A stretch of 64,000 bases of DNA from contig CM040441.1 in assembly GCA_022749755.1 (NCBI GenBank), positions 10,107,475-10,171,474 of the forward strand, in the 5' to 3' direction. A program made the translations under genes and the position numbers. Shown here piece after piece: positions 25,001-38,734 of this stretch (its first letter is position 1; each line of letters opens with the position of its first letter). The notes below the pieces were generated by a model. The model made no database searches, was not told where the DNA came from, and worked only from the letters and a program-made list of their open reading frames with translations. Source of the stretch: Azadirachta indica (lineage: Eukaryota; Streptophyta; Magnoliopsida; Sapindales; Meliaceae).

Positions 25001-26422
25001 GGGGACAAAGATTAAAGAGCTGCCGTCTTCGATTGAACTTCTAACGACGCTTGCAAATTTGCATTTGCCTCATTGCTGTGAAGTTGTTAACGTGCCAAGA
25101 AAATTAACACAATTGACGATCGCAGACGAACAATCTTCAGCCATCGATAAACTACTGTTCCCTATCAAAGATTTAAACGAAGTTAGAACTGCCAACTTTT
25201 GTGAATGCAGAGGTCGGGTACTGCCTTCATTATCGGATCTTTCTGATTTAAGACGTCTAAAATTATCTAACTGTGATATAAGAGAAATTCCTCAAGATAT
25301 TGGTTGTCTGTCTTCTTTGGAATTCCTAGATATAAGCAGGAACGCGTTTGAGAGTTTACCTCCAAGTATCAAGCAACTTTCTCGGCTGGTAACACTTATC
25401 TTGCGGCATTGCAATATGCTTGAATCAGTAACAGAGCTGCCTAGATCGCTAATATATTTAAATGCAGAGAATTGTAAGCGGCTCGAATCGTTGCCAGAGC
25501 TTCCGGAATGTCTAGAAAGTTTGGATGTATCCGTACCGGAAATACATATGGCAATGAAAGCATTTTATTGGGCGGGAATGGAGTACAACTTTACTGGTTG
25601 CCCGAAACTGGAAGAAAAAGCAAACGACATTTTAGCTTCTGATTCACAATTAAGAATTCAACATATGGCTATTGCAGCACTGTATGCAAAGGTACGTGAT
25701 TACTTCACTTTCTACATCTCTCTGTCTCTCTTTCCCCTTAAATAAGAAATTAATCAATCATGAATTTCATACCACAGGTGTCAGATGGATTCACAGTTTC
25801 TTTATCCGGAAGTGCAGTTAAGATTCCTGAATGTTTCAGCAATCAAAGTTCCGGATCTTCAATAACTATTCAACTGCCACCGCATTATTGTAACGCACAC
25901 TTCATCGGTTTTTCACTTTGTGCTGTTGTTGGATTCGAAGAAGATTCTGATGTTGAAGGCCGATATTTCATTGTCAAATGTACCTATCGGTTTAAAACTA
26001 AGCCTGGTATCAGCAAGACTAGAGACTACCTCATGCCTGTTGACTCGGATCTGATCATACTCGGATTTGATCCCTGTAGCAATGCTAGGCTACACGAAGT
26101 TGACCACCCTACTGCTGTCTCATTTGATTTCTCCGTCTACGATATAAAATTTGCACTTAATGGATTTGAAGAATCCCAAAGTGTAAAGGTAAAGGTGAAA
26201 TGTTGTGGGGTGTGTCCAGTATATGCACATCCCAATGAGTCCCCACCAAACACCTTTACAGTAAATATGGTGCCACCAACCGAAGAAGAATTCACTCGGC
26301 TTATCAGATCTCACAGTGAATTTCATGGTAAGGCCAGCATCAGTGCAACGTCTGAAAGTATTGGCAGTTATGATGATGAGAAAGTAGAACCAAGTCGCAA
26401 GAGAATTTGCCGACAGCAATAA
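22062..26422 (+). pseudogene. TNL-A: TIR-NBS-LRR-CJID resistance gene, disabled
   Basis: Exons: TIR 22062-22549, NB-ARC 22643-23731, first LRR exon 24062-24373, main LRR exon 24479-25691, C-JID 25778-26422. The TIR domain is whole (EVFLSFRGEDTRETFTSHL, catalytic Glu in WCLDEL). NB-ARC keeps P-loop GMGGMGKTT, kinase-2 VLIVLDDVN, RNBS-B RIVTTTRD, GLPL-type GNALALKVLG and the KLEMHDLLQEM MHD motif. Three lesions: a TAA at 22665-22667, eight codons into exon 2, where Lys is expected; a frameshift near 23258-23262 after AFRQNPC; and a 4-base TGCA duplication near 24586-24593. Intact relatives detect pathogen effectors and signal through TIR NADase activity. Here only a TIR-only product of about 170 residues could be made. 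The C-JID matches the fragments at 31200 and 48609 better than TNL-B or TNL-C. Confidence 0.88.
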
Positions 26423-29290
26423 TGTTCCTTTTTTTTCTTAAATTTTTCAAAGAAGAGTTATCTCATTCGCTTTTCTTATAACGTAAGTCAAATGCTCTAA
26501 CTATTAATTTATGTTTCTTTATCCTTCTGATATATATGTGTTTATTTTTAACGTAATTGAATGAATTGCTGCAAACTGTGTTATTCAGATTCGTATTTCT
26601 TATGTTCATTTTGAGTCCAATGCCACTTCTGAAATTGGCATTAATTTGATTAGTGAAGGAGAAAAGGGGAAGGTAGACTTAATATGTGAGGTAGCAATTA
26701 AGAACATTCACCTCTTTCTTTAATTAATTGTTTCATTAGAATTAATTAATGAAGTTTTGACATGTAAAATTTGTGGAAACTTTTTAGTTGAATCATATCA
26801 AGGACATGAGATTGGTATTTGCTACCCATTTTTTTTTAATTATTTCATTATTGATTAAAGTATTTGTCATTCTTAAATTGAAATTAAAAAATTCAAAATT
26901 TATTAACAGCCAATAACACTATGTATATGTAGTTGTTGAAAAAAAAAAAAATTTTGTTTCAGATAACAATTTTCAATAAGGTGTGATGTTGACTTTACTA
27001 TTTTATAATTAATATGACATTAAAATGTCATATTCATTTAGTTTGTAGTTCAACTTTGTAAGTATATATAGCATTATTTATTAATTGCAGATAGAAAAAA
27101 ATTATTTTGAGGGGAAAATCTATACAGAATTAGCCTGCCCCTGTTCAAGAGATCCTTATGATCATATGGTTCTGTTTCCTTGCAAAATGTTCTGTTATTT
27201 TCTTCTTAAAACTGAACCTTTTGCAAGAAGTACAAATACAGAAAAATCATTGTTTTTTCCAACCCCACATTGAACAATACGATTCTTCTAAATGCAGCTC
27301 TAGCTACATGAATGGGGATTTCAACTGATTGAAGACTGAAGATGATGATGATGATGCTGTTGTTGGGGCATAAGAGAAGCTCCATAACATGATTAGGTTG
27401 ATTACGTTTTATTAAATTTTACTCGCGTATTTCCTTATATTCTCCTGATTAATGTTCTGATATAAAATAGAACAAGAAGGAAGAAGCTGCTATTGGAATT
27501 GGAACGAAAATCAATGTTTGGAATGTGAATCCCCTGTTGGAGTATTTCCTTTTCTTATCATATGAGAGTCCAAAGGTCTAATTGAATTGTTTACTTTTAA
27601 GCTATTAATTGGAAACTGGATATTAGCATTTGATCGTTATAAATTTTATACACACAATTTATGTTATAGAATTTCCTTGCCCTGTTTTGAGGAATCACTT
27701 TGATCATTTAATGTGCATGAATTCTAAAATTGAACAAGGGGAAGACATTGATGTTTCTTTTTATGCACACCCTTTCTTTCTTAACATTAAATGAACTGTT
27801 TGCCACTTGCTGTTTCCTGCAATTTTTTTGAAGAAAAATGTATTTCAGAAGTATATTCTTGTTATTAAGAACAATAAGTTTATTTTCTCCTACCAATTAA
27901 GAAATTCAAATGACAAGTTTTAGCCTTTGTGTTTTCAATTTCTGTTGATAACTTAGCTCTAAATTGCCAGCATTCTGTGTAGAATTGGGAGGACTGTCAC
28001 AGCCTTTGCACTCTCAATACTGTTTTGATGTTATGTTTGGAATGTAGTTCTTAAAGGAACGGTTCTGATCATTTTCTTAGGTGCAACAAGTTTGAAACTG
28101 CAGGTATCATGTATTATCTTTTTTCGATCCTTATAAATTTCAAGCTGAATTGTTCCCTTATTATGTTTCTACAAAATCCTGACTCCTCACTGTATTTTTG
28201 TCTCTGTTTCCTTACAAAGTGATCTGCTATAACCACATAAGATGAGAGCTAGCATCTGGAGATGAGGATGAACTAGCTTCGGGCAGCTATTGAAAAGACT
28301 GACGATCTGAAAAACAGGCAAGACTAGAGTGCTCTCGACGAAAGCAAGGCACTGGAGGCTTTTTCTTATCCTTAATTAGTGTGAAATTGTAATAAAGAAC
28401 AAGCTGAATGTTTATTTTCTTTAAGGTATCATTCCAGCTTTCTGGTCTGTTCTTCAACCTAATTTGCCTTGCCTGCTTTATCAGTCTTTGCTTTTCTAAT
28501 TTCAAATTTCACTCTCTCTCTGTCAATTATTTCTTTTTCTACCACATTCATTTCTCTGCATTGATTTGAGGAAAATCTCTAATCTTTCATCGGGTTGGCC
28601 AATTGCAGGTATTTCGTCTGCCACCTTTCAATTCAGCATTTCTTTACCTGGAACCTGATTGGTTCAGCTATAGAAGATCAAGTTTTTCGGCAACCATTCA
28701 ATTGCCTCAGCATTGGTGTAGCAGAAGGTTTCTGAGAAGTTTTCCACCATCATAACACCAGCACAGGTGGGAAGTGCTGGGATCATTGGCAGATCCGGTG
28801 ACAAGGAAGAAACTGCAAATTTGAGATAAGACCAGGGCAAGATTGGAGGACTGTTTCTATTGCTTAGATTTACATTCCCGAAAGATTTTGAGATCAGTTG
28901 TACACTTGCTTCCAAGGTGCAAAATTTATCATCTTTGTCAGGATTTCAAAGCATATAAAGAAAGTGTCATTCGGTTTTTGTTTAACTTGCAATTTAATTA
29001 TTTCATATTGATGTTGTTTGCTGAATACAGTTTGTGCAGGCAGAATTTCTCAAGTCTGCTTATGGGTCTTATATTGTTGTTTTCGCATTCGCAGTAAAGA
29101 AATAAGAAATTCTTCTCAGTGTAGCTTTCAGAACATCTTTTGCAATATCACGATCTTTGGAGTTCAGGAGACTTTCAATCATGTGTCGAGCCTGATATTC
29201 TTCAAACTCCAATCTCAAGAGACTTGCCAGTGGGTATGACAAAAAGGTCCACAGGCTCCAACTGGCCCGGCCCAGTGACAATTTTTTTAA
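26423..29290. other. TNL-A 3' flank: duplicated non-coding block with gene-like fragments
   Basis: Holds the exon-6-like block at 26589-26649 (see findings). The following ~2.5 kb recurs at about 49270-52800. A sub-block 28557-29060 recurs at 53486-53790 and 62150-62460. On the reverse strand two frames look protein-like, 28915-28664 (PPILPWSYLKFAVSSLSPDL...) and 29281-29069 (LRLEFEEYQARHMIESLLN...), possibly exons of a dead gene of a family I do not recognise. After about 29060 this unit departs from the other two, which instead join LSM6 intron 1 here. Confidence 0.5.
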
Positions 29291-30432
29291 CGGCCCATAC
29301 CTGGTCGCTGCAAAAAATATTCAAATTATTTTGAATAATTACATATAGTTCCATATTATTAATAAATGATTATAAAATTTTATATTTTTCATTTTAGTTA
29401 ATCAAGTCCTTCAAAAAAATTTATATTAGATCCTTTAAAATTAAAATAATTGTTGTGAGAATTTTTATTATATTATTTTGATGATAAGTGAATTGATATT
29501 TCACATATAAACAATTATTTACTATTACCAAAAAGATTTGAAATTAGATATGTATTAAATAATTGGTGCTTACGATATGTTTCTTTAACAATAAATTAAA
29601 AAAATGATAATTATAGAAGGTAAGTTTTGTTAAATGCTTTAAATCTATATTCAAGTGAATAAATTTATTACTTTTTCAAGATTTATGTTAAATTTAATAC
29701 TAGTAAATTATTATAAAATTAAATTATTATATACTTTTTAAAATTCTAAATTCTCAATTATATATACATACATTATAATCAAAAACTCCTCACAACCACC
29801 CTCTATCCATTGTAGTTGAAAATGATTTTCACAAACATAAATCACTTGACGATTGTTATAGTTTTTTACTTTTATGATTTTGCTAACTTTTGGCATTGTT
29901 TTTGTGATAATTGAAATTTTAATCACTATAATCTTTAATCATCATATTAGAGAATTCAACATTTAATAAGTATCCAATACTTTTAAAATTTTGAAATAAT
30001 TTAGATTTAGTAATTATAATTACCCATATATAATTAAATATATATCATTAATTAGACATTTTTATTTAAATACTTTAGAGAATAAATAACTTTTAATAAT
30101 TTAAAATTTTATTGTAAATCATATATATTAAAAGTTATTGGATTTGGAAAATAGATTTAAACAACTTTTAATAATTGGATTTGCAACAATGAGTTTTTAT
30201 AAAATAAAAATAATCAATTGATGTCAAACAAAATAATTGATTTATAGTTAATGAGTTAATTTCTTTTAATATAGTAATATAAGATTAACAAAGACCAACA
30301 AAATTTACAAAATATAATACAATTTATATAATCTTTATTTTTATTTTCTCAATTTAATTATAATATTTTATACTTTTATTTTGTTCTTAAAATAAGAATT
30401 AATGGGTTTAATTATTTTCTCAATTTAATTAA
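29291..30432. other. AT-rich insertion-like spacer
   Basis: Very AT-rich, no coding frame with a motif, and unlike the duplicated units around it. A repeated TTTTCTCAATTTAATTA motif (about 30343 and 30415) sits at its right end, just before TNL sequence resumes abruptly at 30433. This suggests inserted DNA, but no transposon ends were identified. Confidence 0.4.
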
Positions 30433-31840
30433 AGAGCTGCCGTCTTCGATTGAACGTCTAACGACGCTTAAAATTTTGCGTTTGCCTCATTGCTGTGAAC
30501 TTGCTAGCGTGCCAAGAAAATTAATATCTTTGTAGTTCATGGACTTGCATCCTTCAGCCATCGATGAAATACCGTCCTCTATAAAAGATTTAAAGGAACT
30601 TAGAACTGCAACCTTTTGCCGATGCAGAGGTTTGTTACTGCCTTCATTATCGGATCTTTCTGATTTAAAATGTCTAGCTTTATCTAACTGTGTGATACAA
30701 GAGAAATTCTTCAAGATATTGGTAGTCTGTCTTCTTTGGAGTACCTAGATATAAGCAAGAATGCGTTTGAGAGTTTACCTCTAAGTATCAAGCAACTTTC
30801 TCGGCTCCAAGAACTTTACCTGAGCGACTGCAATATGCTTGAATCACTACCAGAGCTGCCTCGATCGCTAAGATATTTAGAAGCCGAGAATTGCAAGCGG
30901 CTCGAATCACTGCCAGAGCTTCCGGAATGTCTAGAAAGTTTGGATGTATCCATACCGGAAAGACAATACCAAAGCTCCAATGCATTTTATCGGGAGAGAA
31001 TAATCGAATACAAATTTACTGGTTGCCCGAAACTGTAAGAAAAAGCAAACGTCATTTTAACTGTAGATTCACAATTAAGAATTCAACATATGGCAATTGC
31101 AGAACTGTCCGAAAAGGTACGTGATTAATTCACTTTCTATCTCCCTCTCCTCTTTCTCCTTACATCAGAAATTAAACAATCATAATTTTCATACCACAGG
31201 TGCCAGATGGATTCATAATTTCTTTACCTGGAAGTGCAGTTAAGATTCCTGAATGGTTCAGCAATCAATGTTCCTGATCTTCAATAACTATTCGACTGCC
31301 GCCGCATTGTTGTAACACACACTTCATCTGTTTTTCACTTTGTGTTGTCGTCGGATTTGAAGAAGATTATGATGTTAGAGGCCGATATTTCACTGTCAAA
31401 TGTAGCTATCGTTTTGAAACTAGGACTGATATCAGTAAGACTATAAAATATGTCATACCCGTTGACTCGGATCAGATTATACTTTGATTTGATCCCTGCT
31501 GCAATGTTAGGCTACCTGAAGTTGACCACCATACTGCTGTCTCATTTGATTGCTCCGGCTACCAGTGGGTAGATAAAAAATACCGAAAGTTAAAGGTTAA
31601 ATGTTGTGGGGTGTGTTCAGTATATGCACGTCCCAACGAGTCGCCGCCCAACACCTTTAATGTAAATATGGTGCCATCAACTGAAGAGAACTCACTCAGT
31701 TTCATGATAAGGCTGAGATGAGTACTAGCAAATCTGACGCTGAGGAGGTAGCCGTAGAACCAACTCCCAGGAGAATTTGCAGAGACCAGAGAAGTTCTAT
31801 TTTGCCTCAAATTTTTTGAAGGAGATCAGTTCGCTTATAA
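30433..31840 (+). pseudogene. TNL fragment A: LRR tail plus C-JID, degenerate
   Basis: Begins in mid-LRR (AAAGAGCTGCCGTCTTCGATTGAA, matching TNL-A 25013) and keeps LRR blocks such as FESLPLSIKQLSRLQELYLSDC. The exon-4 donor is at 31117, and the C-JID exon starts at 31200 (VPDGFIISLPGSAVKIPEWFSNQ). Several stops and frameshifts follow, such as TGA after NQCS and TGA in place of GGA before FDPCC. TIR, NB-ARC and the first LRRs are missing. It is of the TNL-A sequence type. The donor GTAAGT after the C-JID survives at 31841, but the sequence beyond is foreign. Confidence 0.85.
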
Positions 31841-34199
31841 TGTAAGTCAAATCTTAGTTCTAGTACTTAATTTATGTTTCTTTATCTTAATTTTATCTAA
31901 TTGGATTAATTAATTAATTGGATACGAAACTAATAGTCTAAATCAACTTAACTCTTCATACCGGTCAATATATTTTTGTTATTTAAATGTTATGTATTTG
32001 GAAATTAAAACCTCATCATATATAATCATGATGATTGCAATATTATGTGCAAATAACAAAAATAATGACAATAATTGAGGGTTTAAATTTTAGGGTGCAC
32101 TTAAAATTCTCATGATTATCATAACTATGTACTGTAAAATTGTTAATTTTGAGATAATTATATTTATAATAACAATCAACTCATAGTTAAAAATTTTAGA
32201 TATTATTTTTATGTATTATCACACTATAATCTTATTATAATACATATTAAAGTTTCTCATCTGTAGTATGCAAATTATTATTTTTTTAAAAGCCAACTAA
32301 CTTATCACATAAACAAAAGTAATATATCAATTGTTATTTAATTGCTTTAAATACAATTAACATGTAAGAAGGTGAATTACTTTTCTGTTGCGATGAAGCG
32401 TGTTATATTTCAAATTTTAAATTAATTTCCTCCAATATCTTTATATCTTATTTGACATGAATTTAAAGATTTTTTTTTTGTAAAATAGGGAGACAATATT
32501 AGAATTTTATGTGTATTTTATTATTTTTTTAACTTTTAAATTTTAAATTTAAAATTTTTACAAGCCATAACAACAAACAGAGGTGTATATAAAGTTTTTG
32601 TAGACTTTAAATCACATTTAATTTAAAGAAGTAAGATTTTGGATCTGTTGAAAAATTTTATCAAATAAATAGTAAAAAATTAAGTCAAGAGAGTTACAAA
32701 ATTTATATAAGTATACGGTTTTAATAAAATAACAAGAAGTAATAGAAAAAATATTTCTTAATGCTTTTAAAATATTTTTACTGCAAGTTTTTCTTTACTA
32801 ATAATTTTCAAATCAATCCTCTAACAGTTGCTGTAAAGAGAAGAGTGAGCTTCTTTTGTAATGCAATGGTAATTTAGAGAAAATTAGTTTTTTTCTGTAA
32901 TACATGTTAAGAAAAAACTTTTTTTTTAGTTTTATTGCTATGGGTTTCCACTCTTTTTGTTTCTCTTATATTACTTCTATTTTAATTAGAACAATTTTAA
33001 TTATAATATAATTAATTAATAACACTTATTAATTAATTAAATATGTAAGACAACTCTTAATTGAAGTAATATTTTAATTAAAATAATTTCAATTAACATC
33101 AAATTAATTAATTAATAGCATTTGTTAATTTATTAAATTTTATAAAAAAAAAGAAGTAAAATTTTAATTAACTCAAAATTAATATTGAAGAAAAACGATA
33201 AAGAGGATAAATATCTTTGTGAGAATTTATCTATTTAATTTCTCAAATTAAATTATTTGGATATTAATGAAAGATATTTATCTTAAAATAGCTTACTAAA
33301 CAATTAATTCTTAATTAATTAATTAAATCCAAATTACAATATGTATTTCAGAAAACTATTTTTCGGATATACAAAAATTTAGTGTAATAATTTTGTCTAT
33401 TGAATTATTTACTGCACTGATATAAGAGATGGCATTGAGACCTATGGACCTATAATTTCAAGATCCAATACATTTAGATAATTAATTAATCCAATTTATT
33501 AATTCTAATATTATTTTACTAAAAATTTGGAATTGAACTCTTAAAATTATAAATATAGTTTATTTATAAAACTTTGAGTAGTTTATTGATATAATCATTA
33601 CATGCAGTTTAACCCTCCATAAACGGTCCATAATTAGAGTTAGGTCAATTTTTCGTTTTACCCCTCTAATTATATCTTTATTCTTAAGTTCCATTAATTC
33701 TCCATTAAACAGTTAATTTATAAACCAATTATAAATTGAGCGCTGAAATTGTTCAATTTCAAAATTAACACTTAAGGAAATCACTTTCTGACTTTTAATA
33801 GAAAAAAATGGATTCCATATCTTTATGTCACATTTCCACCTATTTATTCATTAAATCTCCAAGATACGAGTGTTGAGCTTTTGTTACAACAAAGCTTAAC
33901 AAATAATTCAAAAGATTCAATAATATAAATATGAGTTTATAACTATTCAGGATTGAGATTGATCTGCATATGATTATTTATTGACATTGTTTAAATTTTC
34001 AGTTAGTCCTGAAATTTATATGAGAATTTAAGCTATGTCTAATCTAATCCTATATAATCATATTATATAAAGTACGTCCACCATAATGTCACTATATTGA
34101 TAGTCTGAATAAAACTATCACATTTTTAATGTTAGTGGACCGCATTAGTAATATTTAATTAAAGAATCCACCTTTAAGTAATTTGTTGTGGACTATTTC
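31841..34199. other. AT-rich insertion-like spacer
   Basis: No gene. The sequence is unlike the other TNL units and interrupts the TNL-fragment 3' flank from about 31915. The stretch 33420-33880 (GAGACCTATGGACCTATAATTT and following) has the look of a plant LTR, but no partner LTR, primer site or target duplication was found. Confidence 0.35.
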
Positions 34200-35585
34200 A
34201 GTTTCTTCCTTAATATTTAGGTGTATTATTATTAGAAAAAGGTTTATTTTCTAATTCTTTAATTTAACTCTCTACTGCAAGAAAGCGTTGCGATATAATA
34301 TTCTGAAATTGTCACAAGAGGTTCCTCTGTAAGGTTTTCGAGGTATTCAATGATTTAATTTCTTTATGTTTCAATTTTTATGGACTTACTATTGAACGTT
34401 TGTCTTAATTATACTTATTCTGATGAAAGAATTATAAGAAACTTCCAAATTGCTTGACTTTCTCTGCCTCTCAATAGTTTTGAGTACTTTATAGTTTGAA
34501 ACTGCAGATTTGATTTATTCTTTCCCCTGATCCCTACTATTTCTTGCTTATCATATTTGGTGTTCGATTGATGTCGTGATTTGATCTCCATATTAAATTA
34601 TTTTAAGTACGATACTGTGATTTTAACATGCACAAGATGAACGTTTGAGATCATGTACGATGCAGCTTTTATTATAGTGTATTGTTGTTATGCTTTTCAT
34701 TTTGAAGATTTCTTCCTGAAACATGAAATCTCTTCTGAGTTGATCTATTAACGCTTGGACTATCCAAAAAACCTAACTCTAATTATCACCTGAGGCTGAA
34801 GGCTGAAGATCATAATGTTGTTAACGGGGGCATCTAAAACTTTTGGGTTTGTTAACTTTAATCAATTTACTCTTTATTGCAATATATCGATCATTGTTTT
34901 GCTACGGGTTAGTTTAATTCAGCATTTCTTGGAAATGAGAATATTAATAATGGCTTTTTCTGTCTTGGCATGCCTCATATAGTAATCTATTTGTCGCAAT
35001 TGCTATTATATATGTGTCCAATTTCACACCAAAGTAGAAGGTTTAGTATTTATCACTTTGTGACAATTCTGATGCATACTTTGTGACAGTGGAGCTCAGA
35101 TCATATTAAATGTACATTTTAGTTTCCTCAACTGTTCTATGGGCAGTTCTCTGATTTATTTGCTTCGTAAACATCTTTGCTACTTACATCTAGCATCTAG
35201 AAAGTAGACTGATTTATTTGAACTACATTTTACTGGTGACTGTGTGCAGCAGGAAGCTGTAACCACGAAAGATGAGCTCGATAGCATTTGTCTTTGGGAT
35301 GTATTTCTACACCATGAGAGCTAGCAGTTGCAGGTCTAGATGAGCTAGCTTCAGGCAGCTATTGAAAAGACTGAAGATCTGAACAAAGGCAAGACGAGAG
35401 TACTCTTGAGGAAAGCAAGGCGTTGGAGGCTTTTTCAGCTACGTTCCTTAATTAATGTGAAATTGTAATAAAAAACAAGCTGAATGCTTATTTTCTTTTA
35501 AGGTATCATTTCAGTTTTCTGCTCTGTTCTTCAATGCCTGCCTGATCAGTCTTTGCTTTTCTACTTTCAAATTTCACTTTCTCTA
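34200..35585. repeat. Duplicated TNL 3'-flank block
   Basis: Runs nearly collinear with about 51440-52780, for example CTGCAAGAAAG(C/T)GTTGCGAT near 34277 and 51518, and GAGAGCTAGCAG near 35317 and 52527. Non-coding as far as can be seen. Confidence 0.7.
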
Positions 35586-36229
35586 GATCAATGAGACTGA
35601 TGTTAGAGGAGAATATGTCGCAGTCACGTGTAGCTGTTTGTTAGAAAATGAGACTGATGTCATCATCGCTCCTGAATATTGTACCAAAGTCTTTGACTCG
35701 GATCCGGTGTTACTTGGATTTGAGGCCTGTAGCAGCGTTAGGCTACCTGAAGTTGACCACCATACTACTGTCTCATTTGATTTCTCCCTCGACTATCATG
35801 AAAGGAAATTTCAAAAATCCCCAAAGGTGAAATGTTGTGGGTTGTCTCCGGTATACTTACATCCCGACCATTTACCACCCAATGCCTTTACTGTAACTAT
35901 GTTGCCGCCAACTGGAGAACAACTCACTCAGTTTCATGACGATGAGGCAGTAGAACCAGCTCCCAACAGAATTTGCAGAGAGCATAGAAGTTCCTTTTTT
36001 TATCAAATTCTTCGGCAGAGATCAGTTGGCTTATTCACTTTTCTTATAATAATGTAAGTCCAATGTCCCAATTAATTATCTTTCTTTATCTTAATTTCTG
36101 ACACATATGTTTACTTTTAATCTAATCGGGTTAATTAATTAATTGCTGCAAACTGTGTGATCGTTCAGATTTGTATTTCCACTGCTCATTTTCAGTCCAA
36201 TACGACTTTGGAAATTGGCATTGGTTTGA
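35586..36229 (+). pseudogene. TNL fragment B: C-JID 3' half and tail exon
   Basis: An open frame from about 35586 to 36057 encodes the later two-thirds of a C-JID (VLLGFEACSSVRLPEVDHHTTVSFDFSLDY, KVKCCGLSPVYLHP, CREHRSSFFYQILRQRSVGLFTF). The start of the domain and everything before it are gone. The sequence is closer to TNL-B and TNL-C than to TNL-A. A GTAAGT donor at 36054 and an exon-6-like block at 36169-36229 are both preserved. It cannot make a resistance protein. Confidence 0.8.
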
Positions 36230-36766
36230 TTAGTGAAGGAGAAAAAAGGAAGGTAGGCTTAATTTGTGAGGCAGCAATTAAATAAGAGCATTCACCTCTT
36301 TCTTTAATTGATTATTTCATTAGAATTAATTAATGAAGTTTTGATGTTAAATATTCTGCGAATGCAGATTCTTTCGAGAAGCAAGTTTAATTTGCTGCCT
36401 AATTTCATTGAGGAATTAATGTCCCTTTTATCATCATTTTCTGAGCTTGGTATGTTTTTCAGATATTGAATTTAACTCTCTGCTGCAACTGCAAGAAATG
36501 AAGTTTTGACATTGTTTGCCTGAACAAGATTTCTCTTCCCCAGTTTAAGAACCATATTTTGAATTTCGTCCAAGCTTTTCAATTTTGTATATTTTTTATA
36601 TTTTTATTTGAACACAACGGATGTTTGGGATTGTAATTATTTGATATAATTATACCTGCTTTCAAGATAGGAATTCTTTATTTTGGTCAGGCTTGGGAAA
36701 CATACGTACGAGGCAAGTTATACTTCCTACCTCATGTTGTAGTTTAACGCAGTTCTATGCACAAGC

Positions 36767-37330
36767 AAGAATGTTGCAGTAACGTGCTTGACTTGAATGA
36801 AATAGTGAGACTTTGTGCTATGTATTTAGTATTGGAATATGCAACAAACTGAAAGCTGCTTGATTTGAAATTGAAGAAGTTTGTTTAACCGTATTTAATG
36901 GGAGATCCGATTCTTTTTGCTTTGCTATGAATGTGTTTGGAGAATAGAATTTTTTTAACTGTAGTTAGGTTGAAACCCTGCTTTACGTAGAAGCCAATTT
37001 TAATTTAAAGGGACTGCTTTTTATGAACCTGCTTTTCTTACATTCATATCCTTCTATTGATGCACTCAAAATTTTCAGGAATGGAAAGTTCAGTTCCAGT
37101 TTGTTCTGGAGTGCTTTAAGCACTGCTAATTAATAGCAGGTTTAAATAGCTAAAAGCTCTTTTTTTTTTTTTTTTTGTTAGTGTTCAGCTGCAATGGGCA
37201 AAGATTTTTCAGATAATTAAACAAAAAAAGCACTTGTTTCTGGAGAACTTTTCTCTGTAAGAAAACATTTCTAAGTGATTTTTGGAGCAGCATTTGTAGA
37301 AGCCAGCGGCTATGAGTTTTTGTAAGACCT
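36767..37330 (+). pseudogene. LSM6 3'-flank remnant, no exons left
   Basis: Sequence from AAGAATGTTGCAGTAACGTGCTTGACTTGAATGAAA on follows the LSM6 3' flank (from about 20315) to the GTGTTCAGCTGCAATGGGCAAAG stretch. LSM6 exons 2 and 3, present in the other two remnants, are missing here. It marks the left part of the TNL-B unit. Confidence 0.75.
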
Positions 37331-38340
37331 GTCTCAAGTGGTAAATTAATCTTAGGTATTTAGTTAATTTTTTATTTTTAAATAAAAATAACATTCTATT
37401 TTAATTAAAGCTTTTAAATAATCCTATCTCATGAGGATTGAAGTTGGGCTTAATCATACCATCTTAAGGATTTTATTGGTCAAAATGATAATACGAGTGG
37501 AATTTGAATACTAAATTTTTTGTATTATTCTAAGAAGTTTTATTTGTTAAACTAATTAGAATTTATATGTCAATACCTATATTAATTAATTATGTAAAGT
37601 TGTGATGTAAATTTTATATTTCAAAATGTGTGCCAACTATTAGTATCGAATATAATGGATATTTGTGAAAATGGTATTGGTTATTATCCCTTTTAATATC
37701 TGCTGATGATAGGGACTAAATTCTTGAATTAAAAAAATATATCATATTTTTTATTGCATTAAAGTTTAGAGATAAAGTACCAATATATCTAAGTTAAGGG
37801 AGTATCTATCTATTTCTTCAAACTTGTCTGTCCCAAACTCTAGAGATATCTATCACTTTCCAAAAATTTTAGGTAGGTATATGTCAATTTTTCTATGATT
37901 TATATAATTTTTGTTGCACATTCTTAATTATATTTGACTATATTTTCACTTAAATTATAAAAATGTCAAATGAATATGATCATGAATAAAAAAATGATGG
38001 CATCTAATCCGTCAAATATGACTGTTGCCAAAGATCTATATCAAGTTTCGATGATAAAACTTCCATCGGCTTTGACAAAAAACAAAACATCTATTCAAGC
38101 ATACATTTAAATAATTAATTATAGTGCAAGACCATAACAACATATAAAATATTGTAATCCACACATCCATGCTTTAAGAATTAAACATTAAGAAAGACCG
38201 CACTTTCGCTTTCACTTTGTTTTCGAAGTAGTCTATGGACGGCGGATAATCTTTTGCAAAATTGTTTCTCAGTGCATGTCCTTTTCTACAAGTAGATGGA
38301 ACATGGCAACGGAGGCTTGGTATGTTTACGAAGACAAAAA
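37331..38340. repeat. Duplicated LSM6-to-TNL spacer
   Basis: Parallels 20790-21350, for example the segment around ATGATGGCATCTAATCC and the CATCCATGCTTTAAGAATT stretch near 38165. Absence of genes matches the parent spacer. Confidence 0.65.
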
Positions 38341-38734
38341 CATCTTTTCACAACATCTTTTTCCAGAAACCCTCGACCCCTTAACTTTTGTAAGATTTAC
38401 CTGTTAAAATATTATTGTTTTAGTTCCTAAACTTAAGTTAAACAACAAAATAAGATATTATCCACTGTTAATTTATTATTTATAATTGATTTATCGATAA
38501 ATGACATGTTCAAATATCTTGTTAATAAGTTTTTATTTAGGGCCAATGATAGTTAGACCCCTTTTTTGAAAATAAACGTGAAATAGACTTTCAAATCCAA
38601 TATATTTGTCAGTAAAATCCTTTTTGTTTTATTTTTTTGGTCATTATTTTCTTTTGACCAAGCTTGGCTAACAAAATAACATAAATAACATTTTAACTTA
38701 TGTTGACGAATAAATTTATATAAATATCCTAAAG

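Noticed and set aside
33420..33880. A solo or paired LTR in the spacer after fragment A
   Set aside because: Only a vague resemblance. No second copy, primer site, polypurine tract or target duplication was found.
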